NCBI GenBank assembly: GCA_040285825.1
Contig: JAUPSS010000003.1
Coordinates: forward strand, 1,736,001 to 1,800,000
Source of the DNA: Eukaryota sp. TZLM1-RC
Lineage: Eukaryota > Metamonada: BaSk clade
DNA length: 64,000 nt
Direction: 5' to 3'
This document shows positions 10,236-21,300 of the stretch, piece after piece. Position 1 is the stretch's first letter; every line of letters starts with the position of its first letter. Position numbers and translations under genes: made by a program. Under the pieces are notes generated by a model. It was given only the letters and a program-made list of their open reading frames with translations, was not told the origin of the DNA and searched no databases.

Positions 10236-10865
10236 GTGTTTTGATTTTACAACATTTGTTATTAGCACATACCTGTGAATTCCATAATGCCTGGAATCCT
10301 TTAAGTATTTCTTTAAGTATTTGGAATTCTGGAATTCCACATCTGAAATTCCGAAATTCCAAAATGAAAAACCATAATCTATTAATGATTCTTAGAATTA
10401 ATATTGTTTGGTATGAGACTGAAATTTACCACGATTCAACAGCAATTCGTTTGCCAGATCCTGACCTGTCATCTCTAATTCTCTTAAAGAAATGATGATG
10501 GTAAATTTTATTCAATAGAAATTCAATGTTAATTAATTTTATATAAACAAAGTTGTGGATGTCTCAAGAAAGTTGATGTTTTGTTTTGAATTGTCGTTGC
10601 TTCTTTTCCTGATGAAGGTCCATCTTTGTATACGACCAAATAGTTCAGTTGACAGGAGCAAGTGGCCATACAGAAGCAACTTATGAATTTGTTGTTATGT
10701 AAGCTCGAGTAACGCCCTATGTCCTTTAGTTAACCTAAAATTTCTGCTTTAGTACCAATAAAAGTCCAATTCGATCGTGTTCATGCTTAATTCAGCTGTA
10801 ACAACATTTGGTATGTCAAAGTCCACTAAAAAAGCATGAAAAGTACTACTGACATTTATGAGTAA
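10236..10865. other. Intergenic region without a recognised gene
   Basis: The stretch holds no convincing reading frame. A small cluster of GGAATTCC-like palindromic words occurs at about 10290-10360. The only nearby features are the LINE fragment on its left and the ARL16-like stop codon on its right. Confidence 0.5.
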
Positions 10866-11375
10866 TCATTCAGAAAACCATCCTCCAATATCCTCAATGC
10901 ACTCCTTCTCAACCACAAAACGTTTAATCTTCAGGGACCGAAAGAACTGTGTAAAGTACTTGATCTCTAGCAAATCATGCAAATTAACAAGACATCCATT
11001 GTTAAAGCAGTTTACGAGAACTAAAACATCTGATTCTGAAGCATTGTCATGGTGACTGCAATCTAAAAGAAAGGCTAAACAATCAATAACACCACTACGA
11101 AGCTCAATATCCGAAATTACATACATAAATTTGAAAATGGAAGGGGTGAAGGACCTCCATAATGACATCAACGGTGAGCCCAATTCTATGAGTTCAACAA
11201 GTTGATTATGTTTTGAGGTCAACAGTATAGTTTCTTTTCCAACAGTGGGGCGACACGAGGGGAATTCATTGGTTGATAAGAGATGCTGTTCATTGATAAA
11301 GTTCTTCAAAATCATGGAGATGAACGTCTTACCAGCAGAAGGTCCCAACAACAACACTGACAAGGGTGAGGACAT
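10866..11375 (-). CDS. ARL16-like small GTPase, degenerate
   Basis: The protein has 169 residues. The order of motifs fits the Arf-like ARL16 family. The P-loop-like start is LLLGPSAGKTF (residues ~8-18). A switch-like RPTVGKE and a switch II-like block (ELIELGSPLMSLWRSF) take the place of the usual WDxGG. The loop GxxxGKT is one residue shorter than the standard GxxxxGKT. The guanine-specificity NKxD reads VNCFN, so nucleotide binding is doubtful. ARL16 has been linked to ciliary protein traffic in animals. The gene sits head-to-head with an axonemal dynein gene, 113 bp apart, which fits a ciliary role. The family call is moderate. Confidence 0.5.
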   Translation of the reverse strand: MSSPLSVLLLGPSAGKTFISMILKNFINEQHLLSTNEFPSCRPTVGKETILLTSKHNQLVELIELGSPLMSLWRSFTPSIFKFMYVISDIELRSGVIDCLAFLLDCSHHDNASESDVLVLVNCFNNGCLVNLHDLLEIKYFTQFFRSLKIKRFVVEKECIEDIGGWFSE

Positions 11376-11488
11376 TGGTGAACATTGAGGTGCACGTTAT
11401 TGTAAACAAAAAGAATCTGCATTGGTTCAAAAAACACAACACCTTTTCATATAAAGCGCTTCTTCACTTTGCTTAAGTATCTTTAAGA
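11376..11488. promoter_or_regulatory. Divergent promoter region shared by ARL16-like and dynein genes
   Basis: Only 113 bp separate the two start codons, so both promoters must lie here or overlap coding sequence. The segment CATATAAAG at about 11448 is TATA-like for the dynein side. I found no RFX X-box. Confidence 0.4.
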
Positions 11489-14400
11489 ATGGACTTCGAG
11501 CCATATCTCTCGTGGTTCCGAAACAAAGTTTCTTTCGCATTAGGTCTCAATCCTCTGGTGTTTGATTCATTTATTCAAGATGATAACAACTACCAGCTTC
11601 TCTGTGACTTTCTTCTATTTAACCATTCTTCTACATCAAATGCAAGCATTCTTTTGTTTTACACTGAACCTATCCCTGAGGAAGAGATAGCTTCACATTC
11701 TCCATTACCAGAGAGCACTCTTGACTCTCCATCTCATGATCAACCACTAATAGAGGAAAATAACACACATTCACCTCATCAAGACAATCCTGAATCACCC
11801 GAGACAACATCACAAGACAATCCTCCCAATGAAACTGAACCTGTTGAGACTTCAGAAGTAGAAGAAGAATCTAAGGAAGTCCAACCAAATTCTAACGCAT
11901 CTCCTTCAAACTCACCTTCTCCTCTAGCTCCTGCCCCCTCTAAGTTGGAAATACCCCCTCCACAACCCCCAAAAGACCGTCTTGAATCACTCTTATCAAG
12001 TAATTATCGGTTGATAGCATGTGGAGATACAGAAACCATTGCCAATTTTGATGATCTTCAAGTCTTTTACCTTCTCAAAAAGTATTCCCTCCAAGATTCT
12101 ATCTCCATGGTAAGAGAGTCTGAAGCATTGGAAGATGACGAAGATCCTCCAATCAACCTGGTTTTATCTCTATGTCTTGATTTTGGACTTATACTGGGCC
12201 ACCCTCTTTCTTCACTTGAACGTACTGCCAGAGATATATTTTTACCAATAACAGAATCAGGAGCACTCACTTCACTCTCCACCATGCCCTCCTCACCTTA
12301 CTCTACCTCTACTTCCCCCATACATCCACAAACTCCAGATTCAGCAACGAGAGACTCACATGGTTTAACCATGAAGGAGAGAAGTGAGTTTTCTGGTACG
12401 TTGAAGAGGTTTAGTAAGTCTGTAATGCATTCGGCAGTACAGATCAGTGGAGATTCTAAGCTGGAAATACCAAATATTAAGCTTCCCGAGAATAAGGAAG
12501 ACTTGATCCCTTTTCTTGATGATTCTGAGCTAATCAATCAATTATCCACGTCAGCACAAGAGTGGACACGTGTCATCTCGTCAGTTATTTATGAAGCAGA
12601 GTCACTAACCACTAATTCTGATACCCCAATGTCGGAAGTTGAGCTTTGGCGGGACAGAACTTCTCTATTAGCTGCAGTATTTCAGCAATTATCAACTCCC
12701 AAAGTAAAATCCATTTGCCTAATTCTCGAAATGGCAGAAGTGCCGTGTTATTCTCTTTTTAAGCATCAATTTAATATTCTTTCAAGCCATTATTTAGAAG
12801 CAAAAGACAATGCAAAGTTTTTAGGAACCCTGGATCGTTATTTTAAACTATTATCCTACGGATCTTTGCCTACGATCACTGACTCCATCCCTTCTCTTAT
12901 GAATGCCCTCAGAATGGTTTGGATCATTTCCAGACATTATAACACAGATGAAAGAATGAGGCCTTTATTACATAAAATAGCTTTATATATATGCGAAAGA
13001 GTTGGGAGCACTTTGAAACTAAAAACAAGATTGGCAAAACATAACCTATTACCATTAGTGGAAAAACTGAATCAAGCCAAGGCATTGCTTGATAAGTGGA
13101 AGTCTACCTATCTAGAAGTTCGACTTAAAATCGAAGAATCAGCTCGTGATTCACGCTGGGAATTCGACCAAAGACTTTTATTCGGACAAACTTCTTTCAT
13201 GTCTGATCGATGTTCGGAATTGTTAAAAATTGTCAACTCGGTCATTTATTTCAGAAGTCTTTTAGGTAACAAGCTTAAGTCAGTTACCGGCACGTCTTCA
13301 ACTATTGATGATGTTAAATCTGAAGTTGATGGACTTCTTGCACCTTTTGTTTCCGCATCGTTTGATATTTTTGACCCTAATAACCACTCTCTTTGGACTA
13401 CAATGGTTCTGCATTTTGAATCATCAGTTAAATCGATTCAGACAAGAGTTCGTGCACTTTTTGATGATGTCTTTTCCTCAATTACCTCAACCGAAGCTGC
13501 TCTGGCTTTATTCAAGGAATTCTCTGAACTTCACACGTCATCGAGTGTGTCGCTTGGCCAAGAAGTCGTTATGGCTGAGCCTGATCTACTCTTGAGTTCA
13601 TCTAGTCATGGTGACTCACGGTCAGATCTCAATACACAACTACAACGTAAGCTAGAGGCCATACTGCTGCAGTACGGCGCTCTGGTAGACTCTATTCAGC
13701 GTGAATTCGAACTTCGCATACAAGATCCACCCATTCCTAAGCATTTGACTCCTGTTACTGGTACTATTATTTTCTGCAGGACCCTTTTCCACCGTCTAAA
13801 ACGACCTTTTGTACAGTTCCAGAAGGTGGTGGACATGGACTCTATTGGCACCGGGAAGCATATCAACCAGCAGTATTTTTCCACGGCAAAGCAAATTAGA
13901 GATTATGAATTATCAATATTTAATAAGTGGAATTCAATGGTGGAAAGTGATGCGATTTCTTTACTACGAGCCAAGTTATTTACTGAGCATAAGGAGGAAT
14001 TCAAGGGTGTAAAAGTTACCAAATTTTCAGTCAATTTTTCGCCAGCTCTACACGAGCTCATCAACGAAGCTCTATCACTTGACCGAATTGGCTTTACCAT
14101 TGGCGATGTTGCTTTAAATATAGCTTTACAGTCTGAAATGTATTTTTCCCATGTGGGAGTGCTCAAAGACTTAATCAATTCATACGACTCACTTTTGGAA
14201 ACATTGTCGCCAATAGAACTTCAACTCTTATCCCAACCACTCAATCAATTATTATCAGTAATGTCTAGAGGTAGCAAGGTTTTGAATTGGACTTCTCTAT
14301 CAATACCCGAATTCTTGGATTCTTGCCATGCCTCTATCACTGATTTTAATTCCTTGATAACTAGAATGAGAAGATCACACTCTGAAATTGAAACTGCGGT

Positions 14401-17400
14401 CAATTATATTTCAACTGTAGAACTTGTACCTCCTCTAAATGTACTGTTAGATAAGGCTAATTTGGATTTAGAATCTGGTACTTTGCCTGATGTTCGGGAA
14501 TTTACAGATTTGATTGAATTAAATGTCTCCAATTTATTAAAAACTGCCTTGGAAAAGTACAATGATCTTAGGCCTCGATTTGAGAAAATTGAAGAACTCT
14601 TATTTGGGCAAAAAACAGGTTCATGTGAGCAAATGGTTGGTTATTACTCTTATTGGGAATCACGAATACTCTCTGCGCTGTCTACCTCCACTCTCACTGC
14701 TCTCCAGCACTTCTATTCGCTTCTAGTCGACTCAAAACAAGGTCCTTTGTTCAAACTGACTGCTTCACTAGTGGCATTGGATATTGTTTTAGATCCTTCT
14801 TGGAACGACGTTCATAAATCCACACTCAAGATTTACCACACTATTCTTAACTTTGGATTTAATTTCGTCAAATGGTATCCCAAAACTTGTATAATCAATA
14901 CTGAAAGTAGTATTAATTTCAAGGAAGATTTACTTTCCGATCCTTCCATTTCCCAACTCCAAACTGATATTCCTTTGGCCACACAGCAAGTCTGGGCTAG
15001 TGTAAATGAGTCAATTAACCCTTGGCAGTCATATTCCTTCTTGTGGAAGGTTTCTAGGGAAGAAATGATGGAGAAGTACATACAAGACACTGTTGAAATC
15101 AATAATGTAACCAAAACTCTTGAATTTTTCCAAGATGTTGTTGATTCACTCTGCTGTGCAACGGAATTCTTAGATGTGTTGTTTATTAGAATTGATTTCT
15201 CAAAGCTGATCAATGACATCAATTCTTTGTGTACACATTGGATCTCTGTATTGTGCTCCACCTTTGAACAGCAATGTGATCAGCTTTTGGAAAAACTTAC
15301 TTCAGAAATTGCTCAGTTCCAGCATGATATGACAAAGGTTCCAGAGAATATTGATGATTTAAAGTTTGTTCTGTCTGTAATATCGACCCTCAATGATAGA
15401 ACCATGGATGTAGAATTTGAACATTTGAATTGCGAGTCTGTCTATCATTTGCTTGTTCAATTTGGTCACAAATCGGAGACTTTATTAGATAATTACTCCA
15501 GAGCTCAGGCTCTTTCTTCTGATTGGCAATCATTACAAGAAACATCACGTGAACGGTTGACTTTTCTTGAAACGACAAAAGCGGAATTTACAGAGGTTAC
15601 CAAGAAGGACGTTGTCAAGTTCAAGGAGCGGGTTTCTGAATTTTTGGCTGATATTGAAGCAAACGGACCTGGAAAAGAAGGTATTGATTTAGACGAAGGT
15701 TTTGAAATTTTGAAAAAGAGCTCAGAGAAGCTTGAAAATTTTGCATTAGACAGAGATCGATTTATTAATGCAGAAAAATTATTTGATTTGCCCATCTCAA
15801 CTTATCCAGAATTAATCAAAATTTCCAAAATTTTGAATGATTTAAAAACAATTTATGATTTTTACCAAACTGTAAAAAATCAAATTGAAGAATGGTCAAA
15901 TATTTACTGGAGCGAGCTCAATCTACAACTATTAGAAGATCAGTTGGAAGATTTGTCCAGAAAACATCGGAAAATGAAAGATTTGAAGAGTTACCCACCT
16001 TATAATTCTGTTGCAACAATTATTAATAATTTTAAAGAATCAATTCCTCTAATGCAAGATTTAAAATCAGACGCTTTGAGACCTCGTCATTGGGAAAGTC
16101 TTATGGAAGCTACAGGCCAGCATTTTGATGTAGATGGAAAGTCTTTCACTCTGAGTGCAATTTTCAAAATGGAATTACATAAATATGCTTCAAATATCTC
16201 TGAAATTGTTGCTTTTGCTTCAAGAGAACTTCAAATTGAATCAGCATTGACTGAAATTGATGCTCTTTGGCGGAAATTCCAATTTGAGTTGGCAGTTTAC
16301 GCGCCAAGAGAAGATAATTCAGAAAAAACATTCATTCTTCGTGGAATTGACGAAATCACTACCAATCTAGAAGAATCTCTCACCACCATTCAATCAATGC
16401 TTTCCTCTAAATTTGTTTCTTTCTTCTTGACGGAAGTCCAATCCTGGGAACGGAAACTCTCCCACGTTTCTGAAGTTTGTGCTATTTGGATACAAGTGCA
16501 GGTAAAGTGGATGTACCTTGAGGGAATCTTTTTAGGCACAGACGATATTAGAAACCAGTTACCTGAAGAAGCAGAAAAGTTTGAAGTTATCGATAAGACT
16601 TGGAAGAAGATTATGACAGAAACGGAAAGAGTCAAAAACGTTGTTCATTGCTGTCACGCTGAAAATAGACTCGATCTACTCGAGCAAGTGGGTCGTGAAC
16701 TTGAGTCTTGCCAGAAAAGTTTGTCTGATTATTTAGACGTCAAAAGGACGGCTTATCCAAGATTTTATTTTATTTCTGATGATGAATTACTATCAATACT
16801 AGGTACAGATGACTCCCACAATGTGCAAGAGCACTGTATAAAGCTTTTCGACAACACTTCCTGCCTTTTGTTTGGCGAGGGAGCAAAAAGGAACACTGTA
16901 CAAGGGATGAAGTCTTCAGAGGGAGAGGAGTTTAGGTTCTTAACCGAGGTAAAAGCAGAAGGTCCAGTAGAAGAATGGTTACTTAAAGTGGATGAAGAAA
17001 TGAAAGCTACTCTTCACAGACTCACTAAGGAAGCCGTCTTTTCTTATGCTTCTTCACCACGCCCAGACTGGGTCCTTAATAATATTGGTATGAATGTTCT
17101 TTCAGGATCGCAGATTTGGTGGACATGGGAGGTTGAGGATGTTTTTGATGAGGTGCAGAAAGGTAATAAACGAGCAATGAAGCTTTTGCTCAAGCATTTG
17201 GTTTTACAATTGAATGATTTAACAGAAAAAGTGCTCGGAAAATTGTCAAAAAATAATAGACTCAAGCTCAATACTCTAATCATCATCGACGTTCACGCAC
17301 GTGATGTTGTTGATCGATTCGTCCGTGATTCTATTCTCAACCGCCAGGAATTTGATTGGGAGTCGCAATTAAGATTTTATTGGGATAAATTTAAGGATGA

Positions 17401-18133
17401 TATAGTTATTCGCCAATGCACTGGCGCTTTCCAATATGGATACGAATTCATGGGAATCAACGGGAGGCTTGTCATTACCCCTTTGACTGATCGATGCTAC
17501 ATGACTCTAACCCAAGCTCTGTCAATGTATCTCGGGGGTTCACCAGCAGGGCCAGCTGGTACAGGCAAGACAGAAACTGTAAAAGATTTAGCCAAAGCAA
17601 TGGCTCTTTTATGTAACGTTTTTAATTGTGGTGAAGGTCTAGACTATAAAGCAATGGCAAGAATTTTTGCTGGTCTTTCAGAATGTAGTGCGTGGGGTTG
17701 CTTTGACGAATTCAACAGAATCAATGCATCTGTATTGTCAGTTGTTTCGGAACAAATTAGAACAATTCAGAGAGCTTTAATTAATGATTCTGATAGTTTC
17801 ATATTTTCTGGAAGAGAAATTAAATTGGGCAGAAATATAGGTATTTTTATTACAATGAATCCTGGATATGCCGGAAGAACAGAGTTGCCTGATAATTTGA
17901 AAGCTCTTTTCAGGCCAGTAACAATGGTGACCCCTGATTTAGAAATAATTGCAGAGGTTGAGTTGTTGTCCTATGGATTCAAAGATGCAAAAACATTGGC
18001 AAGAAAAATTGTTACCTTCTATCAGCGAGCCTCTCAGATATTGTCAAAACAGCATCATTATGATTGGGGACTTCGTGCTATGAAATCTGTTTTGCGTTAT
18101 GCAAGTGAACTCAAACAGCAGCAAAAGAAGTGA
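11489..18133 (+). CDS. Axonemal inner-arm dynein heavy chain, DNAH10 (I1 beta)-like, amino-terminal half only
   Basis: The 2214-residue open frame has no introns. It holds an unusual acidic, Ser/Pro-rich insert (residues ~65-170), the tail, and the linker (SWERKLSHVSEVCAIWIQVQ, then LEGIFLGTDDIRNQLPEE). AAA1 follows, with Walker A GPAGTGKT at ~2021-2028 and Walker B CFDEFNRI at ~2071-2078. The block VFNCGEGLDYKAM and the sequence around MNPGYAGRTELPDNLKALFRP are closest in pattern to DNAH10. A complete chain is over 4000 residues. This one stops just after AAA1 (MKSVLRYASELKQQQKK), losing AAA2-AAA6, the stalk and the microtubule-binding domain. The upstream frame is intact, and an AATAAA-like signal follows the stop at about 18150. 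It may be one half of a split gene, a rearranged gene or a misassembly. Confidence 0.9.
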   Translation: MDFEPYLSWFRNKVSFALGLNPLVFDSFIQDDNNYQLLCDFLLFNHSSTSNASILLFYTEPIPEEEIASHSPLPESTLDSPSHDQPLIEENNTHSPHQDNPESPETTSQDNPPNETEPVETSEVEEESKEVQPNSNASPSNSPSPLAPAPSKLEIPPPQPPKDRLESLLSSNYRLIACGDTETIANFDDLQVFYLLKKYSLQDSISMVRESEALEDDEDPPINLVLSLCLDFGLILGHPLSSLERTARDIFLPITESGALTSLSTMPSSPYSTSTSPIHPQTPDSATRDSHGLTMKERSEFSGTLKRFSKSVMHSAVQISGDSKLEIPNIKLPENKEDLIPFLDDSELINQLSTSAQEWTRVISSVIYEAESLTTNSDTPMSEVELWRDRTSLLAAVFQQLSTPKVKSICLILEMAEVPCYSLFKHQFNILSSHYLEAKDNAKFLGTLDRYFKLLSYGSLPTITDSIPSLMNALRMVWIISRHYNTDERMRPLLHKIALYICERVGSTLKLKTRLAKHNLLPLVEKLNQAKALLDKWKSTYLEVRLKIEESARDSRWEFDQRLLFGQTSFMSDRCSELLKIVNSVIYFRSLLGNKLKSVTGTSSTIDDVKSEVDGLLAPFVSASFDIFDPNNHSLWTTMVLHFESSVKSIQTRVRALFDDVFSSITSTEAALALFKEFSELHTSSSVSLGQEVVMAEPDLLLSSSSHGDSRSDLNTQLQRKLEAILLQYGALVDSIQREFELRIQDPPIPKHLTPVTGTIIFCRTLFHRLKRPFVQFQKVVDMDSIGTGKHINQQYFSTAKQIRDYELSIFNKWNSMVESDAISLLRAKLFTEHKEEFKGVKVTKFSVNFSPALHELINEALSLDRIGFTIGDVALNIALQSEMYFSHVGVLKDLINSYDSLLETLSPIELQLLSQPLNQLLSVMSRGSKVLNWTSLSIPEFLDSCHASITDFNSLITRMRRSHSEIETAVNYISTVELVPPLNVLLDKANLDLESGTLPDVREFTDLIELNVSNLLKTALEKYNDLRPRFEKIEELLFGQKTGSCEQMVGYYSYWESRILSALSTSTLTALQHFYSLLVDSKQGPLFKLTASLVALDIVLDPSWNDVHKSTLKIYHTILNFGFNFVKWYPKTCIINTESSINFKEDLLSDPSISQLQTDIPLATQQVWASVNESINPWQSYSFLWKVSREEMMEKYIQDTVEINNVTKTLEFFQDVVDSLCCATEFLDVLFIRIDFSKLINDINSLCTHWISVLCSTFEQQCDQLLEKLTSEIAQFQHDMTKVPENIDDLKFVLSVISTLNDRTMDVEFEHLNCESVYHLLVQFGHKSETLLDNYSRAQALSSDWQSLQETSRERLTFLETTKAEFTEVTKKDVVKFKERVSEFLADIEANGPGKEGIDLDEGFEILKKSSEKLENFALDRDRFINAEKLFDLPISTYPELIKISKILNDLKTIYDFYQTVKNQIEEWSNIYWSELNLQLLEDQLEDLSRKHRKMKDLKSYPPYNSVATIINNFKESIPLMQDLKSDALRPRHWESLMEATGQHFDVDGKSFTLSAIFKMELHKYASNISEIVAFASRELQIESALTEIDALWRKFQFELAVYAPREDNSEKTFILRGIDEITTNLEESLTTIQSMLSSKFVSFFLTEVQSWERKLSHVSEVCAIWIQVQVKWMYLEGIFLGTDDIRNQLPEEAEKFEVIDKTWKKIMTETERVKNVVHCCHAENRLDLLEQVGRELESCQKSLSDYLDVKRTAYPRFYFISDDELLSILGTDDSHNVQEHCIKLFDNTSCLLFGEGAKRNTVQGMKSSEGEEFRFLTEVKAEGPVEEWLLKVDEEMKATLHRLTKEAVFSYASSPRPDWVLNNIGMNVLSGSQIWWTWEVEDVFDEVQKGNKRAMKLLLKHLVLQLNDLTEKVLGKLSKNNRLKLNTLIIIDVHARDVVDRFVRDSILNRQEFDWESQLRFYWDKFKDDIVIRQCTGAFQYGYEFMGINGRLVITPLTDRCYMTLTQALSMYLGGSPAGPAGTGKTETVKDLAKAMALLCNVFNCGEGLDYKAMARIFAGLSECSAWGCFDEFNRINASVLSVVSEQIRTIQRALINDSDSFIFSGREIKLGRNIGIFITMNPGYAGRTELPDNLKALFRPVTMVTPDLEIIAEVELLSYGFKDAKTLARKIVTFYQRASQILSKQHHYDWGLRAMKSVLRYASELKQQQKK

Positions 18134-18341
18134 TTCAATATGTATAATAAAATTATTTAATTTTTGTTTGTTAAATGGGATTCTTTTTTGTAATTTGAGA
18201 AATTTCTAAATCATCAGGGAAAAGCATTTTTTATGAAAATCCATATAAAATAAAATCGGAATAAAAGATGCAAAAATAGAAAAAATAAACATAAATGTCT
18301 TTTTTTCTGTAATAATTTCTATTTACAACAGTGAATTGTTT
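18134..18341. other. 208-bp junction between two convergent truncated giant genes
   Basis: The dynein frame ends on the left and the BEACH-family frame ends on the right. Each lacks its entire carboxy-terminal half. The gap is AT-rich with an AATAAA word at about 18147. It contains no trace of AAA2 or of a BEACH domain on either strand. Confidence 0.85.
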
Positions 18342-21300
18342 TCACAAACTAAAAATATCCCTAGCACTAACAATGTCCTCGTTAGCAAAACTAACACCAC
18401 TAGGACGAACTCTTTTCATTACTGAATCTCTGGACTTTGTATCTCCAAATATAAGAAAAATACTATCCAACCTGCCACCACCTCCAGCAATTACTGAGCC
18501 GCAGGTTGAGACAAAAATTTCCAATCCAATAGCTTCATGGGCAGAAGATCGTTCAAAAACACTGATAATTGACCTTCTATCAATAATCCTTCGTTGAGTA
18601 AGCCTAAATAATATATCAGGAGTATTACTTTCAGTACAAATGCAAGAAAGGTCCAAAGCTTCCAATGGATTCATAAAAGTCGGTGGCAAAGTTCCCAGTT
18701 TCCGTGCAATTTCTTGTCCAGCAGAAAGAATATTTTGGGATGGAATTGATTTGAGCAAACCATTATTAATACAGCTTTGGACAATTAAGTGCATCGAGAG
18801 GTTAGTCACTATTAATACACTTGGGGAGGAATCAAGGGTATTTGACACGAGCCCAACATGATGAATTGATTCGATGGTTTCCTCAGAACTACAAATTAAA
18901 CTTTCTAAAGTGGAGATACTGCTGATAACCGAGCCAAATGACAATGGCGAATAGGGAAGAGGTGTTGAATTATTGGAGAAAAATGCCTGAATTTTGTATA
19001 CAGTTGAGAGAGCTTCTGATTTTGAAACAGGAAAACTTCTAGAATCACAAACTAAATCTTGGTACTTTTCATCTTGTGAATCCACCTGATCAGGATTAAC
19101 TTTTAAAGGTGGAAATTTTGATAGTATTGTGTAGTCAATGCTTAAATTGCTCCGTACCATACTTGAATTCAAATGTCGCGATTGTCGAACACCCAGATTG
19201 TTGAGAGTCTTGTAATTTCTGATTGACCATACAAAACGCCACGTGGCACTTGACTCGAATTGAGAGCGCACAGCACTGTGTGCAAGTCGTTTAACAAGTG
19301 ATCTGTTCTCCAAAATTTCAGAATTGTGACGTCTTAGGTAGTTGAATAACGTTGATTCATAAACTGATTCTGATTTACGGAAAGACTTCATCATCTGCCT
19401 GTAAACAGAAAGACAATTGTCAGTGATTGTGTCAAAAACTCTTGTGCAATCAGCTAGAATTCCTTGTTTGATAGCTAGTGCGGGTTCTAGCAACAAGCTT
19501 CGAAGTTCAAATGATTCACTTAAAACAAAAGATTTGAATTCCAAATCAGTTTCCCTTGACAAAAGCTCAAACCCATTGAAGTAGTCTTGAGACGATATAG
19601 CACTGGATAGGCCGCTACACTTTGAAGCATACGTCTTGACCAAAGATGGAAAGAATCTGTTCAAAACATGCCAAATTTTCACAGTCCACGAAAGAGAAAA
19701 AGGACTCTTAATTTCATCATTTGGTTCTATGGAAAGTAAACTTGGAACTGAATAGGATAGCAAAAACTTTGCGATTATCTTCATAAGCTTATCATCTCTG
19801 TTGAATGTAATTAAATGAAGATTATTATAAATCAACGGGCCGAGTAATTCCGGCACATTATCCCTTTTATGAGCAGAATTAATACCCACAGACCATTCCA
19901 AAAGCAACGGGAGTAAATGGAAAACATCATTAAAAGCGCCAGATTTTAAAACTTTAAAAATAATTGCAGGGGAAATCTTTGAAATTAAATCTAATACCCA
20001 ATCGAGAACAGTAAAAGCCAAGTGACTGGCTTCATTTTGAGTATCATCCTGAGCAGATTTTTCGTCTATTAATTTGACAATTCCAAGCAGCCTACTGCAA
20101 ATAATAGAGATCACCGAGTTCAAAGCGCCAAATATTGGGGGCTCAAAGGATTGAAGAGTTCGCAAATATGGAATCAAAAGCTGGCTTAGATGCCGGCAAA
20201 AAGTCTTGTACACCGTAACAACTGAACTAAACCTCACAAAGTCTTTTTCCTGTGGAATAACTTGAGAAATTGCACCAACCAGACGAGATTTATCACCATC
20301 TAGAACTAGTAGAACGACCATAGAAGCCGTTAACTTGAGCAACGAACCAGATAACGAAATGTGCTGAGATAGTGGAAAAGGTGACAAGGCGTGCTCTGAA
20401 TCTTCGTCATCAGAATTGCAAGGACTTTCAGCAGGAAATCTCAAGACTTCTTCATCAATGTTATCCTCTGAGAATTGATTAAAACCAAAGGAATCTGGTG
20501 TCAGCGAGAGGGTGAGATCATTTTCATTTTCACCAGCATCAAAATCGAATTCTTCCATTAGAAATTTTTCGAGTGTCTCAAACTCAAAATCATGATCCAC
20601 AGTTGATCCATCAAGTGTCAAGAGGAGATCACCCAAATATTTGGCAGAATTTTCGATTCTTTTTGGGAGTGATCCTAGCTGTTGATTTGATGTAGAAACC
20701 TTAGAAAGACATTGTCGAATGAAAAGAATATACAAATCGACGCAGACTTCAGCAATCTGGCGGTCAAAAGGGGAAGACTTTGCAAGACCTTCAAGCAAAG
20801 TCAATGAAAGCTGAACACATCTACCCATGGATGACGTGATTGGAAACGTCACTGTTTTGACGTGATGACTCAGCAGTTCCTTAAACGAATCAAGCATAAC
20901 ATCAGAGTCTGGATCTAATGCCCAAATCAATTTGAGCGAATTAAACCCAAAAGAATTCGCAGTGGAAAATAAAATTAATTTTGAAGCAAACTCTACTGGT
21001 ATAGTAGTAATAAAAGAGTAGATACAGTACCAAAGATTGACATCACGGGAAGCACGTAGCCAATCGTCACTTACACAAGAGAAATCTAAAGCAACACGAA
21101 TAAGAGAGGAAGCAACTGCATAGTTGCTAGAATTTTTATTTAAAAAGGGTAAAATGTGAGAGGGTTGGATGAACGACAAGAGTTTTTTGGATGCTCCTTT
21201 TTCTTTTCGTTGTATGGCTTGGCTACATAGTTTTTGGAGCACATAAATGATGAAAGAGCAATTGTGCACACTGCTGGTCGAATATTTTAAATTTTTCTTA

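Noticed and set aside
10241-10495. 84-codon frame as a gene
   Set aside because: Overlaps a LINE fragment on the other strand and has no coding character.
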